Assembly: GCA_943788755.1 (NCBI GenBank)
Contig: CALSRM010000003.1
Coordinates: 372,001-436,000, forward strand
Length of the DNA: 64,000 bases
DNA from: an uncultured Flavobacteriales bacterium
Lineage (GTDB): Bacteria; Bacteroidota; Bacteroidia; Flavobacteriales_D; Parvicellaceae
Reading direction: 5' to 3'
Of the stretch, positions 29,292 to 35,534 are shown piece after piece (the stretch's first letter is position 1; each line of letters opens with the position of its first letter). The translations under genes and the position numbers were made by a program. A model generated the notes under the pieces. That model did no database searches. It was not told the DNA's origin and worked only from the letters and a program-made list of their open reading frames with translations.

Positions 29292-29323
29292 AATAACAAA
29301 GAAGCCCATCAAAAGACGGGCTA
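29292..29323 (-). terminator. Terminator downstream of tRNA-Pro
   Basis: On the minus strand AGCCC-N10-GGGCT (29322-29303) forms a 5-bp stem followed by TCTTTGTTATTTG. It lies just 3' of tRNA-Pro. Confidence 0.7.
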
Positions 29324-29326
29324 AAG

Positions 29327-29401
29327 TCGGGGTGAGAGGATTCGAACCTCCGATCTCGCGCCCCCCAGACGCGCACTTTAACCGGACTAAGCTACACCCC
29401 G
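29327..29401 (-). tRNA. tRNA-Pro (anticodon GGG)
   Basis: The cloverleaf is complete: acceptor CGGGGTG/CACCCCG, D stem GCTT/AAGT with GG in the loop, anticodon stem CGCGT/GCGCG with loop CTGGGGG (anticodon GGG), variable loop AGATC, and T arm GGAGG-TTCGAAT-CCTCT. The discriminator is A. No CCA is encoded. It reads proline CCC and CCU codons. Confidence 0.95.
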
Positions 29402-29503
29402 AAAATGTTTGCAATCATCAACGCAAGTTATTCCTTTTTATAAAATAAATTACATAACTATTGATTACTAATCGAGTATCAGGATTCCCAGTAAATCGAT
29501 TGC

Positions 29504-29543
29504 AACCAAAAAAAGCATCAATAATTTGATGCTTTTTTTGGTT
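29504..29543 (-). terminator. Strong terminator downstream of tRNA-Gly (17-bp perfect stem)
   Basis: The two 17-nt arms at 29504-29520 and 29527-29543 are perfectly complementary (core GCATCA/TGATGC flanked by A7/T7), with a 6-nt loop. On the minus strand it follows tRNA-Gly directly, and its A/T tracts let it work in both directions. Confidence 0.9.
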
Positions 29544-29544
29544 G

Positions 29545-29617
29545 AGCGGGTGAAGGGATTCAAACCCTCGACCCCCACCTTGGCAAGGTGGTGCTCTAAT
29601 CACTGAGCTACACCCGC
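29545..29617 (-). tRNA. tRNA-Gly (anticodon GCC) with altered elbow pair 19-56
   Basis: The cloverleaf is GCGGGTG/CACCCGC acceptor, D stem GCTC/GAGC, anticodon stem CCACC/GGTGG with loop TTGCCAA (anticodon GCC), and T stem GAGGG/CCCTT, with discriminator T. The T loop is TTTGAAT, so position 56 is T instead of the nearly invariant C. The D loop is AGTGATTA, so position 19 reads A instead of G. The G19-C56 tertiary pair is therefore replaced by a possible A19-U56 pair. A strong promoter and terminator flank the gene, so it is probably expressed. Confidence 0.95.
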
Positions 29618-29631
29618 TTTTAAAGTGCGTG

Positions 29632-29661
29632 CAAATATAAGAACGCTTTTAGAATTACAAA
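29632..29661 (-). promoter_or_regulatory. tRNA-Gly/tRNA-Pro promoter (TTTG-N18-TATATTTG)
   Basis: On the minus strand TTTG (29661-29658) and TATATTTG (29639-29632) are separated by exactly 18 bp, a perfect match to the Bacteroidota promoter consensus. The box lies 14 bp upstream of the tRNA-Gly 5' end. Confidence 0.85.
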
Positions 29662-29738
29662 GCTAATTATTGTGTTTTTAATAAATCTACCTAACATAAC
29701 CCAAATTGAATCGTTAGGTTTAAAACCTTTCTTTTCAT

Positions 29739-29768
29739 TTTGCAGAAAGAATTAAGTTTCTATATTTG
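29739..29768 (+). promoter_or_regulatory. Promoter for structured RNA and tRNA-Leu (TTTG-N18-TATATTTG)
   Basis: TTTG (29739-29742) and TATATTTG (29761-29768) are 18 bp apart, with the same boxes and spacing as the divergent tRNA-Gly promoter. The expected start site is near 29774. A small palindrome AGGTTT-A-AAACCT (29716-29728) lies 10 bp upstream of the -33 box. It is the only good promoter in front of tRNA-Leu, almost 190 bp away from it. Confidence 0.85.
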
Positions 29769-29773
29769 CAGCC

Positions 29774-29960
29774 GCTAAAGGAAAAACGATTCCAATTTTA
29801 GTTTGAAATAATTGCAATACTTTGGTGAGACGTCCTTATGATGTTTGAGTTCGATTCTCTTTATTAGCACGCCAAACCACAAGTCTTAACATCCGTTAAG
29901 ACATTATTGTGAGAATCCCATTCTGATGCCGATTTATCGGAATCATCAGAATGTGGATGA
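29774..29960 (+). ncRNA. Candidate structured RNA upstream of tRNA-Leu
   Basis: There is no reading frame here, but strong structure. The predicted transcript start coincides with GCTAA (29774-29778), which can pair with TTAGC (29864-29868). Just before the latter stands a T-arm-like unit GAG-TTCGATT-CTC (29847-29859), so the first ~96 nt resemble a degenerate tRNA with a long variable region. Two strong hairpins follow. One is CACAA+GTCTTAAC, loop ATCC, GTTAAGAC+TTGTG (29878-29911). The other is CATTCTGATG+CCGA, loop TTTA, TCGG+CATCAGAATG (29919-29953). tRNA-Leu begins 9 nt later. It may be a tRNA relic, a processed leader or a small RNA; I cannot name a family. Confidence 0.5.
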
Positions 29961-29961
29961 T

Positions 29962-30045
29962 GCTCGAGTGGTGGAATTGGTAGACACGCAAGACTTAAAA
30001 TCTTGTGTCCTTTGGGACGTGCGGGTTCAAGTCCCGCCTCGAGTA
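29962..30045 (+). tRNA. tRNA-Leu (anticodon TAA)
   Basis: This is a class II tRNA with acceptor GCTCGAG/CTCGAGT (terminal G-T), anticodon stem CAAGA/TCTTG, loop CTTAAAA (anticodon TAA), a long variable arm (TGTCCTTTGGGACGT) and T arm GCGGG-TTCAAGT-CCCGC. The discriminator is A, as leucyl-tRNA synthetase requires. No CCA is encoded. Confidence 0.96.
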
Positions 30046-30048
30046 CTA

Positions 30049-30077
30049 ACCCTCATCAGAAATGGTGGGGGTTTTTT
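30049..30077 (+). terminator. Terminator downstream of tRNA-Leu
   Basis: ACCCTCATC pairs with GGTGGGGGT along nine positions (including G-T pairs) and is followed by a T run. It lies 3 bp after tRNA-Leu. Confidence 0.85.
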
Positions 30078-30100
30078 GCTTTTTTAAGAAAAGTAAAAAA

Positions 30101-30421
30101 CTAACGTTCTAACGTAAAGCCTCCTGTCAATTTGACAACCTCATCATCAAAACGACAATTTAGAGTATAGGTGTAAGTTCCATTTTTAGCAATTGTTCCT
30201 TTGTTAGTCTTCTCATCCCACATGAAATCCGGATTATCCGTTTGATAAATTTCATTCCCTAATTGGTCGTGGATTGTAAATGTGAAGTTTTCAGGCTGAC
30301 AACTAAATTGTGCTTGCAGTGGATATTTATCGGATAGTTCCGTGATTCTTGCATTACATGATTCTTGAGAAAAGGTCATTCCAGAAAAAAGGAGAACGAA
30401 TAGAAAAAAAGTAGTTTTCAT
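30101..30421 (-). CDS. Small secreted protein with gliding-motility-type C-terminal fold
   Basis: The 106-aa product has a signal peptide (MKTTFFLFVLLFSGMTFSQ). The mature part contains FTIHDQLGNEIYQTDNPDFMWDEK ... GTIAKNGTYTYTLNCRF, which follows the pattern of the gliding-motility-associated/T9SS type B domain (F.IYDRWG..I....... WDGK......GTY.Y). Here it makes up almost the entire protein, without a cargo domain. The domain assignment is tentative. It is likely a small periplasmic or surface protein. Confidence 0.7.
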   Translation of the reverse strand: MKTTFFLFVLLFSGMTFSQESCNARITELSDKYPLQAQFSCQPENFTFTIHDQLGNEIYQTDNPDFMWDEKTNKGTIAKNGTYTYTLNCRFDDEVVKLTGGFTLER

Positions 30422-30666
30422 AATAATAGTTTTCTAAGTAAACGAAATTTGAGGCTTGTTATTATAATCGAATCAACGAACCCGTTAACGAAAAATTACC
30501 TAATCATTTGGTTCGACAATAAAATCATCTCCTGTACAACAAAAGAAAAGCCCTGTATCTCTTATTATATGAGGATTTTTGGCTCGACCATCATTGAAAA
30601 CAGTTCGGTAATCTGTTATTTTCCTACTATTACTTTTTTTGTTTGTAGCGAAATGTATTAAAACCA

Positions 30667-32889
30667 TTATCCAATCTTAAATCTTAATCCAAGATAAATC
30701 TCCCTACCTCTTGTTGGACCCCAAACTGAGGATGTATCAAAGTATGGTCCAAATGGGTTTTGCCAACTAAGAATTGGTTGTTTTTGTCGGAAATCAAAAA
30801 TATTTTCACAACCTACATATAAATCAAGTTTTTTCCAGCTCTTTGTAAATTGAGCATTGATGACAGTATAAGGTTTAGATGTTTCAGGCATTTGGTACTC
30901 TATCGGATTGCTTGTTGTTTCTGCCAATCGCTGTTCTCCATACCAATGAACGTTCATATCAAAATGCCATTTCTTATTCAACGGTTTAAATGAAAGTGTG
31001 CCTGTAACTCTATGGGTAGGGTTAAATGGTAATAAAGTTTTGGTATTGTTGATGATTCGATACACATCAAGATAATTATACGTGATTTTAGCTCCTATTA
31101 TCTCAAAAAACTCGAACCCTACTTCACCTTGAAAACCATTACTAATACTTTGTCCTGTAAAATTACTGATATAAGCTTTAGTTGGGTCGGTATTATAGTC
31201 TGGGAATATTTGGTTGAGAAATTGAGTACGATAGAAGTCAAAAGTAAGTTGAGCTTCAACATTTTTACCATAAATCTTATACGTAAGGTTAGCTCCATAA
31301 TTAACTGCTTGCTCAGGCTCAAGTATTTCCGTAATAACTACATCTCTTGAGCTTGCTAAGAGGTTTGTATTCTCACTAAATAGGTTTATAGTTCTCCATC
31401 CTGTTCCAGCCGAAACTCTTGCTGTTGTGTTTTCAGAAAAGTTGTATTTTAACAGAGCACGAGGAGTTACAAATGTTCCAAAAGTATTGTGATTATCAAC
31501 TCGAACACCTGTAATCAGCGATATTAAGCGGTCTTTCCAGTTGAAGGTGTTCTCCATAAAGAAACCCGGTATTTGTTCATTCTTAACGTATTTTCCACCG
31601 TAAGTTCTACCAATTGTGTCTTCTCCAAACGAGATGTTTTCATCAAGATTTAGGTAACGATAGCTTAATCCTGTTTTAAGCGTATGATTCTTTTTCCAAG
31701 TAAGTTCATGTTGAAAATTAGCATAAGCATTTAATTGCTCAGCCTTAAAATGGGTTGAACCATAATAGGAGGATTGGTCTTGCTGGAAGGCTGATCCAAT
31801 GAATACAAGGTGGTTCTTGTCATTCATTCTATATCCTGTTTTTGTATAGACTTCAGGTTGAGAAAATTTTACTGTTTGTCCATAACTATTTGTAGTTCCC
31901 CTATCCGTATCAGTATTAAATTCCATTTGACCGCCAATCCGTTGCTCGTCCACATACCTCAACCCAATTCGAGAATGCCATCCCCATTCATTCTGATTCC
32001 CGCACTTCCATTTATTGTAAAGTGAGTAACGAGTTAGTAATGGTAAGTCAAGAAAGGAATCTTCATCACGGTCAAATTTATTAGATGGTTGAGTAGTATG
32101 ACCAACAATAATGGTGCTCCACTTCTTGAACTTGTGAGAATAGTTGACATTCAATTGCTTTTCTAAAAAATTGTTTGTGTAAGCATTGAACAGAAACTTT
32201 TCAGAGTTATCTGGATCCATAAGTTCAACATTTATCTGTCCAGATATACTCTCATATCCCTGTAGTACAGAATTGGCTCCTTTAGAAATGTAGATGTTGT
32301 CCACAAGTGTGCCTGGTATGGTGCTTACTCCATATGTATACGTTAACCCTTGAACAAGAGGCATGCCATCAATAAGAACTTGGTTGTAAACTCCAGACAA
32401 TCCCAGAATACGAAGTTCTTTTGCATTAGTAACTATGTTAGTAGTGGTAGGTTGAACACTTCCCTGAGTATCGAAACACCCTGCTAAATCGCAACAAGCT
32501 GCCTTAGTTAGTTCACCTTTTGTTATGACCTCGGTTTTAATAGGTTCAATGGAGGAGATAAACATATCAAGCCCCTCAACTTTAACCACAAATTCATCAA
32601 GGTTTGTTTTTTCTTGTAACTGAACTTTAATGCTTGTCTGATTTGTTATAATTATTGTATCAGATTCATAGCCCACATAACTCACAATTATTCTTTTGTC
32701 CATTATTCCCTCTAGAGAGATTTCAAAATTTCCGTCAACATCTACAATCCCACCAATGGTAGTATTTACCCAATGTATATTTGCACCAATTAGCGGTTCT
32801 TCTTTGTTGTCTGTCACCCTTCCTTTTATCGCTTGAGAAAAAACTGAAAGGGGAAAGAAGACTATTAATAGGGTTATATATTTGGTCAT
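30667..32889 (-). CDS. TonB-dependent outer-membrane receptor, probably for a metal
   Basis: The 740-aa receptor starts with a signal peptide and a carboxypeptidase-regulatory-like domain (IKGRVTDNKEEPLIGANIHWVNTT, residues 21-95). A plug domain follows (LGLSGVYNQVLIDGMPLVQGLTY; INVELMDPDN), then a beta-barrel ending in GREIYLGLRFKIG. The plug start contains an unusual cysteine cluster AACCDLAGCF (C132, C133, C138) that could bind metal. The downstream-in-transcription context is an HMA-domain protein and a Fur-family regulator upstream on the same strand, which suggests uptake of zinc, copper or a similar ion. The exact ion is not readable. Confidence 0.93.
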   Translation of the reverse strand: MTKYITLLIVFFPLSVFSQAIKGRVTDNKEEPLIGANIHWVNTTIGGIVDVDGNFEISLEGIMDKRIIVSYVGYESDTIIITNQTSIKVQLQEKTNLDEFVVKVEGLDMFISSIEPIKTEVITKGELTKAACCDLAGCFDTQGSVQPTTTNIVTNAKELRILGLSGVYNQVLIDGMPLVQGLTYTYGVSTIPGTLVDNIYISKGANSVLQGYESISGQINVELMDPDNSEKFLFNAYTNNFLEKQLNVNYSHKFKKWSTIIVGHTTQPSNKFDRDEDSFLDLPLLTRYSLYNKWKCGNQNEWGWHSRIGLRYVDEQRIGGQMEFNTDTDRGTTNSYGQTVKFSQPEVYTKTGYRMNDKNHLVFIGSAFQQDQSSYYGSTHFKAEQLNAYANFQHELTWKKNHTLKTGLSYRYLNLDENISFGEDTIGRTYGGKYVKNEQIPGFFMENTFNWKDRLISLITGVRVDNHNTFGTFVTPRALLKYNFSENTTARVSAGTGWRTINLFSENTNLLASSRDVVITEILEPEQAVNYGANLTYKIYGKNVEAQLTFDFYRTQFLNQIFPDYNTDPTKAYISNFTGQSISNGFQGEVGFEFFEIIGAKITYNYLDVYRIINNTKTLLPFNPTHRVTGTLSFKPLNKKWHFDMNVHWYGEQRLAETTSNPIEYQMPETSKPYTVINAQFTKSWKKLDLYVGCENIFDFRQKQPILSWQNPFGPYFDTSSVWGPTRGREIYLGLRFKIG

Positions 32890-32956
32890 GATTTTATATT
32901 AACAAAGTGGGAAGTCATACCATACTGCATGAACCAATGCCATCCTGTAATGCTTT

Positions 32957-33277
32957 TTATAGCTTGACTTTGTATGGTCGTTCATCTGGCTTTTCACAAC
33001 CTCCCGTCCCCTCAATAACTTTATAGATGTCTTTCTCTGTTGTAAGTTGAGGGTTGTACTTGATTGTAAATTTACTCGTGGCTCCTTGTTTACCTATCTT
33101 ACACTCACTGATTCCTTCCAGTTTCTCTACGCTAGTTTTTATCATTTTTAAGTCCGAAGAGCAGGTTATCCCTTTTACCTTTAAAGTAATCGAGGTGTCA
33201 ATAGTTTGACCTTTAGCACTTATTGCAAATATTGTGCATACTAAAAACATTATGGGATAAAGTAATTTAATTCGCAT
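32957..33277 (-). CDS. Periplasmic heavy-metal-associated (HMA) domain protein
   Basis: The 106-aa product has a signal peptide (LLYPIMFLVCTIFAISAKGQ) and one HMA ferredoxin-like domain (TLKVKGITCSSDLKMIKTSVEKLEGISECKIG). The usual metal site CxxC is changed: only one Cys remains in GITCSSDLK, with other cysteines in SECK and GGCEKP. So it may bind metal differently or act with the receptor. It lies 67 bp upstream of the TonB receptor gene on the same strand, probably in one transcript. A Fur-family box-like repeat stands before it. Confidence 0.85.
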   Translation of the reverse strand: MRIKLLYPIMFLVCTIFAISAKGQTIDTSITLKVKGITCSSDLKMIKTSVEKLEGISECKIGKQGATSKFTIKYNPQLTTEKDIYKVIEGTGGCEKPDERPYKVKL

Positions 33278-33307
33278 ACAATTGAATTTTTGGTTATTAT
33301 TTTAAAG

Positions 33308-33342
33308 CAAAGATAGGGTTAAAGGCGTGCAAGTAGTTTGCA
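33308..33342 (-). promoter_or_regulatory. Promoter and candidate Fur-family operator of the metal locus
   Basis: On the minus strand the -7 box TATCTTTG (33315-33308) is preceded by the inverted repeat TGCAA-N5-TTGCA (33342-33328), which covers the -33 region. It lies between the Fur-family regulator gene and the HMA gene. A repressor there would block the HMA-TonB transcript. The spacing and symmetry suit a Fur-family dimer, but this is inference. Confidence 0.5.
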
Positions 33343-33343
33343 A

Positions 33344-33760
33344 TTAATCATTACAGTTAGAACACAACCCTTTGACAACCATATTCGCCTCAGACATAGA
33401 GAATTTTTCAGGTAACTGAACCCTTGGAATGCTCTGTTCAGAAAGACAAATAGTCCTTTTGCATTTAAGACAGTGGAAATGATAGTGTAAATCTTGAGGT
33501 TCGCAGATGCAACCTTCAACACATTTTGCATACTTCATCACACCAGTCCCATCATCAATTGTGTGCAAAATCTTATGTTCAACAAAAGTTTTTAAAGTTC
33601 TGTACAAGGTAGTCATATCAGAATAATCAAAATGATTTTCAAGCTCTTTCAATGAAGTGGCATCAGTTTTATTGTCAAAATACTTTATGACCAGTAATCT
33701 TACCGCTGTTGGTTTAACATCCTTTGCTAATAAATGATCTTCTAACTCTTGGTTTGACAT
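33344..33760 (-). CDS. Fur-family transcriptional regulator
   Basis: The 138-aa product has the winged-helix N-terminus (VKPTAVRLLVIKYFDNKTDATSLKELENHFDYSDMTTLYRTLKTFVEHKILHTI) and a C-terminal dimer domain with two CxxC zinc-site motifs, CLKCKRTICL and GLCSNC, plus LHYHFHC (regulatory metal histidines). The pattern fits Fur/Zur/PerR; the metal is unknown but the neighbours (HMA, TonB) favour a metal-uptake regulator. Its own -7 box TAACTTTG lies at 33784-33777. Confidence 0.92.
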   Translation of the reverse strand: MSNQELEDHLLAKDVKPTAVRLLVIKYFDNKTDATSLKELENHFDYSDMTTLYRTLKTFVEHKILHTIDDGTGVMKYAKCVEGCICEPQDLHYHFHCLKCKRTICLSEQSIPRVQLPEKFSMSEANMVVKGLCSNCND

Positions 33761-34019
33761 TCTGCTTTTTTCAAAGCAAAGTTAGACTTTCTATTTAATA
33801 TGGTTCGACAATGCAATCATTAGGGGTGTTAAAAGCCTCAACTTGGTAGGGACTTTTTTGTTGCAAAACGTTTTTAGGTGGGCCTCCAGCCCTAATTACA
33901 AAAGAAAACCCAGGTATTTATGTTTGGGGTTTTTATTTATTTTTGACCCTAATTTTATTATCCCACCTCCCTTTCAATTACCCTAATTTAAAAGGACCGG
34001 ATACTTATATGAGCAAACT
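33761..34019. other. Intergenic region between Fur and CDGSH genes
   Basis: This stretch has no coding frame. It holds the Fur-gene -7 box (minus strand, 33784-33777), the right copy of the flanking repeat (33801-33820) and a weak terminator-like hairpin AAAACCC/GGGTTTT at 33905-33934 followed by TTTATTTATTTTT. The 34-bp palindrome begins directly after it. Otherwise I see nothing. Confidence 0.5.
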
Positions 34020-34053
34020 ATAAACTTTATATGTTGCAACATATAAAGTTTAT
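34020..34053. promoter_or_regulatory. 34-bp perfect palindrome, probable MarR operator
   Basis: The arm ATAAACTTTATATGTTG (34020-34036) is followed without spacer by its exact reverse complement (34037-34053). The centre TGTTGCAACA resembles MarR-family operators. It overlaps the TTG (34034-34036) that would be the -33 element for TAAGTTTG (34057-34064), so a bound dimer would block the promoter. The second gene downstream encodes a MarR regulator. Confidence 0.75.
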
Positions 34054-34064
34054 GCGTAAGTTTG
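34034..34064 (+). promoter_or_regulatory. CDGSH-marR promoter (TTG-N20-TAAGTTTG)
   Basis: The -7 box TAAGTTTG at 34057-34064 matches TAnnTTTG exactly. TTG lies 20 bp upstream inside the palindrome. The CDGSH gene starts 26 bp downstream. Confidence 0.6.
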
Positions 34065-34089
34065 ACTGAAATAACTAAAATATCAAATT

Positions 34090-34326
34090 ATGAGCAACCC
34101 AAAAATAGCACAGAAAGCACCTTTTGTAATGGAAATCAAGCCCGGAAAATATGCTTGGTGTTCTTGCGGAGAAAGCAAAAACCAACCGTATTGTGATGGA
34201 TCACATAAGGGGACAGGATTTACCCCAAACATAGAAGAAGTAACTGAATCAAAAACGGTTGCGTGGTGTGGTTGTAAGAATTCAGCTAATGGCTCTTTTT
34301 GTGATGGTTCGCACGCTAAGTTATAA
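34090..34326 (+). CDS. CDGSH iron-sulfur domain protein (double CDGSH)
   Basis: The 78-aa product holds two CDGSH-type 2Fe-2S binding motifs (C-x-C-x2-[ST]-x3-P/S-x-C-D-G-x-H): CSCGESKNQPYCDGSH and CGCKNSANGSFCDGSH. This matches the tandem mini-CDGSH class, which binds redox-active and NO/oxidant-sensitive clusters. The gene is the first of a two-gene unit with a MarR regulator, 25 bp upstream of it, so it may be induced by oxidative or electrophile stress. Its exact role is not known. Confidence 0.93.
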   Translation: MSNPKIAQKAPFVMEIKPGKYAWCSCGESKNQPYCDGSHKGTGFTPNIEEVTESKTVAWCGCKNSANGSFCDGSHAKL

Positions 34327-34351
34327 AAATTCGTATTGAAATTTAATCTAG

Positions 34352-34804
34352 ATGAAAATCGAAGATGAAATACAAAGCAGCTTCAGAAACGAGAAGCATA
34401 AGGCTATAGTTAATTTGCAATTTACCCAATTAGCCGTCACAAACAAGCTAGGGGAGATGTTTAAAAAACATGACATCTCCTTGCAACAATATAACGTTTT
34501 GAGAATTTTACGTGGCCAACATCCAAATTCAGCTTCTATAGGGTTGATCAAGGAACGAATGTTAGACAAAAATTCGGATGTGAGCAGAATAATTGATCGG
34601 CTAAAAAGAAAAAAACTAGTGGTAAGAAAAGAATGTAAATTTGACCGCAGGCAGAAAGATGTTACCATTAGCAACTTCGGATTAAGCTTATTAGAAATAT
34701 CAGATAATGACCTTGCTGTTTTGGAAAAGGTGATTGATAGTATTTCGGATGCAGACGCCATTAAGCTGAACAGTATTCTTGATGAAATTAGAAAAAACTT
34801 GTAA
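34352..34804 (+). CDS. MarR-family transcriptional regulator
   Basis: The 150-aa product has the MarR winged-helix core: ISLQQYNVLRILRGQHPNSASIGLIKERMLDKNSDVSRIIDRLKRKKLVVRKECKFDRRQKDVTISNFG. The DxRxxxVxLT-type wing is visible as DRRQKDVTIS. No obvious sensing cysteine stands out apart from the single Cys in KECKFDRR. It probably represses itself and the CDGSH gene through the palindrome upstream. Its stop overlaps the promoter of the sigma factor gene. Confidence 0.93.
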   Translation: MKIEDEIQSSFRNEKHKAIVNLQFTQLAVTNKLGEMFKKHDISLQQYNVLRILRGQHPNSASIGLIKERMLDKNSDVSRIIDRLKRKKLVVRKECKFDRRQKDVTISNFGLSLLEISDNDLAVLEKVIDSISDADAIKLNSILDEIRKNL

Positions 34805-34827
34805 TCCAACAATATTTAGTAAATTTG
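34799..34827 (+). promoter_or_regulatory. Promoter of the ECF sigma factor gene (TTG-N18-TAAATTTG)
   Basis: TTG (34799-34801) and TAAATTTG (34820-34827) are 18 bp apart, a perfect match to the Bacteroidota pattern. The TTG is the last Leu codon of the marR gene. The sigma factor ATG follows 15 bp after the box. Confidence 0.65.
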
Positions 34828-34842
34828 TACGTCTATTAACTT

Positions 34843-35422
34843 GTGATCATGATATTATTAGCAGTGCTTTCCGCAGAAGGCAGAAATAAAGAAATAAAGG
34901 AAAAGTTCGAAAAAGAACGCGGAAAACTATTTGGATTTATTCGCAAGAGAGTAAATACTGAAATCGATGCAGAAGATATTTTACAAGATGTGTTTTTTCA
35001 ATTTATCTCTTTTTACCGTGATTTAGAAAAAATAGAAAAAACATCATCATGGTTGTTTACCGTTGCCAAAAACAAAATTACGGATCTTTACAGAAAGAAA
35101 AAGAACGTCAACTTTTCTGAATTAAATAAAGAGGATAAAAGTGGAAATACTTTTGAAGATAATTATGCGGATTATGGTGATGCGCCCGACACTATATTTT
35201 CAAAAGGGCAGTTTTGGGAAAGGCTAAATGAAGTTCTAAATGAACTTCCTAAAGATCAAAAAGATGTCTTTCATGTCCCATGAAATGGACGGAAACTCTT
35301 TTAAGGACATCTCCAAACGAACAGGACTTCCAATAAACACACTTATTTCCAAAAAGCGCTATGCTGTTGTTGCGTTGCGCAAAAAATTAGGTGGAGTTCA
35401 TAACGACATTATATCATTCTAA
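34843..35422 (+). pseudogene. ECF-type RNA polymerase sigma factor gene with a -1/+1 frameshift
   Basis: The first frame (34843-35283) codes sigma-70 region 2 (FEKERGKLFGFIRKRVNTEIDAEDILQDVFFQFI ... SSWLFTVAKNKITDLYRKKK) and starts region 4 (LNELPKDQKDVFHV), then stops. Region 4 continues in another frame as HEMDGNSFKDISKRTGLPINTLISKKRYAVVALRKKL up to 35422. Deleting one C in GTCCCATGAA (around 35276-35281) restores one uninterrupted sigma factor of about 192 aa. Either the gene is broken or the base is a sequencing error. Other frameshifts lie just downstream. Confidence 0.8.
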
Positions 35423-35471
35423 TCAAACAATTTTCTTAATTCATACGTGGTTTTTTCCCTTTTGACGAATT

Positions 35472-35509
35472 CACAGGAAACTTTTTTCTCGTACAAAACG
35501 TTTCCTGTG
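35472..35509. promoter_or_regulatory. Inverted repeat and -7 box before the TetR gene
   Basis: CACAGGAAAC (35472-35481) and GTTTCCTGTG (35500-35509) are perfect 10-bp inverted repeats 18 bp apart. A -7 box TACTTTTG follows at 35523-35530, 4 bp before the TetR ATG at 35535. The position suggests autoregulation by the TetR protein. Confidence 0.55.
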
Positions 35510-35534
35510 TGTAATTTGTGTTTACTTTTGCACG

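Larger units (their letters stand above)
30509..33820. repeat. Near-identical short direct repeats bracketing the TonB-HMA-Fur locus
   Basis: TGGTTCGACAAT-AA-AATCAT (30509-30528) and TGGTTCGACAAT-GC-AATCAT (33801-33820) match at 18 of 20 positions and have the same orientation. A second weaker match follows each: ACAAAAGAAAAGCCC near 30541 and ACAAAAGAAAACCCA near 33900. The repeats lie outside the three metal-related genes, as boundaries of an inserted segment would. No integrase gene is present. Confidence 0.45.

Noticed and set aside
34348-34812. 154-aa frame antisense to the MarR gene
   Set aside because: It mirrors the MarR frame exactly and has no family resemblance; the MarR frame carries a recognisable winged helix.
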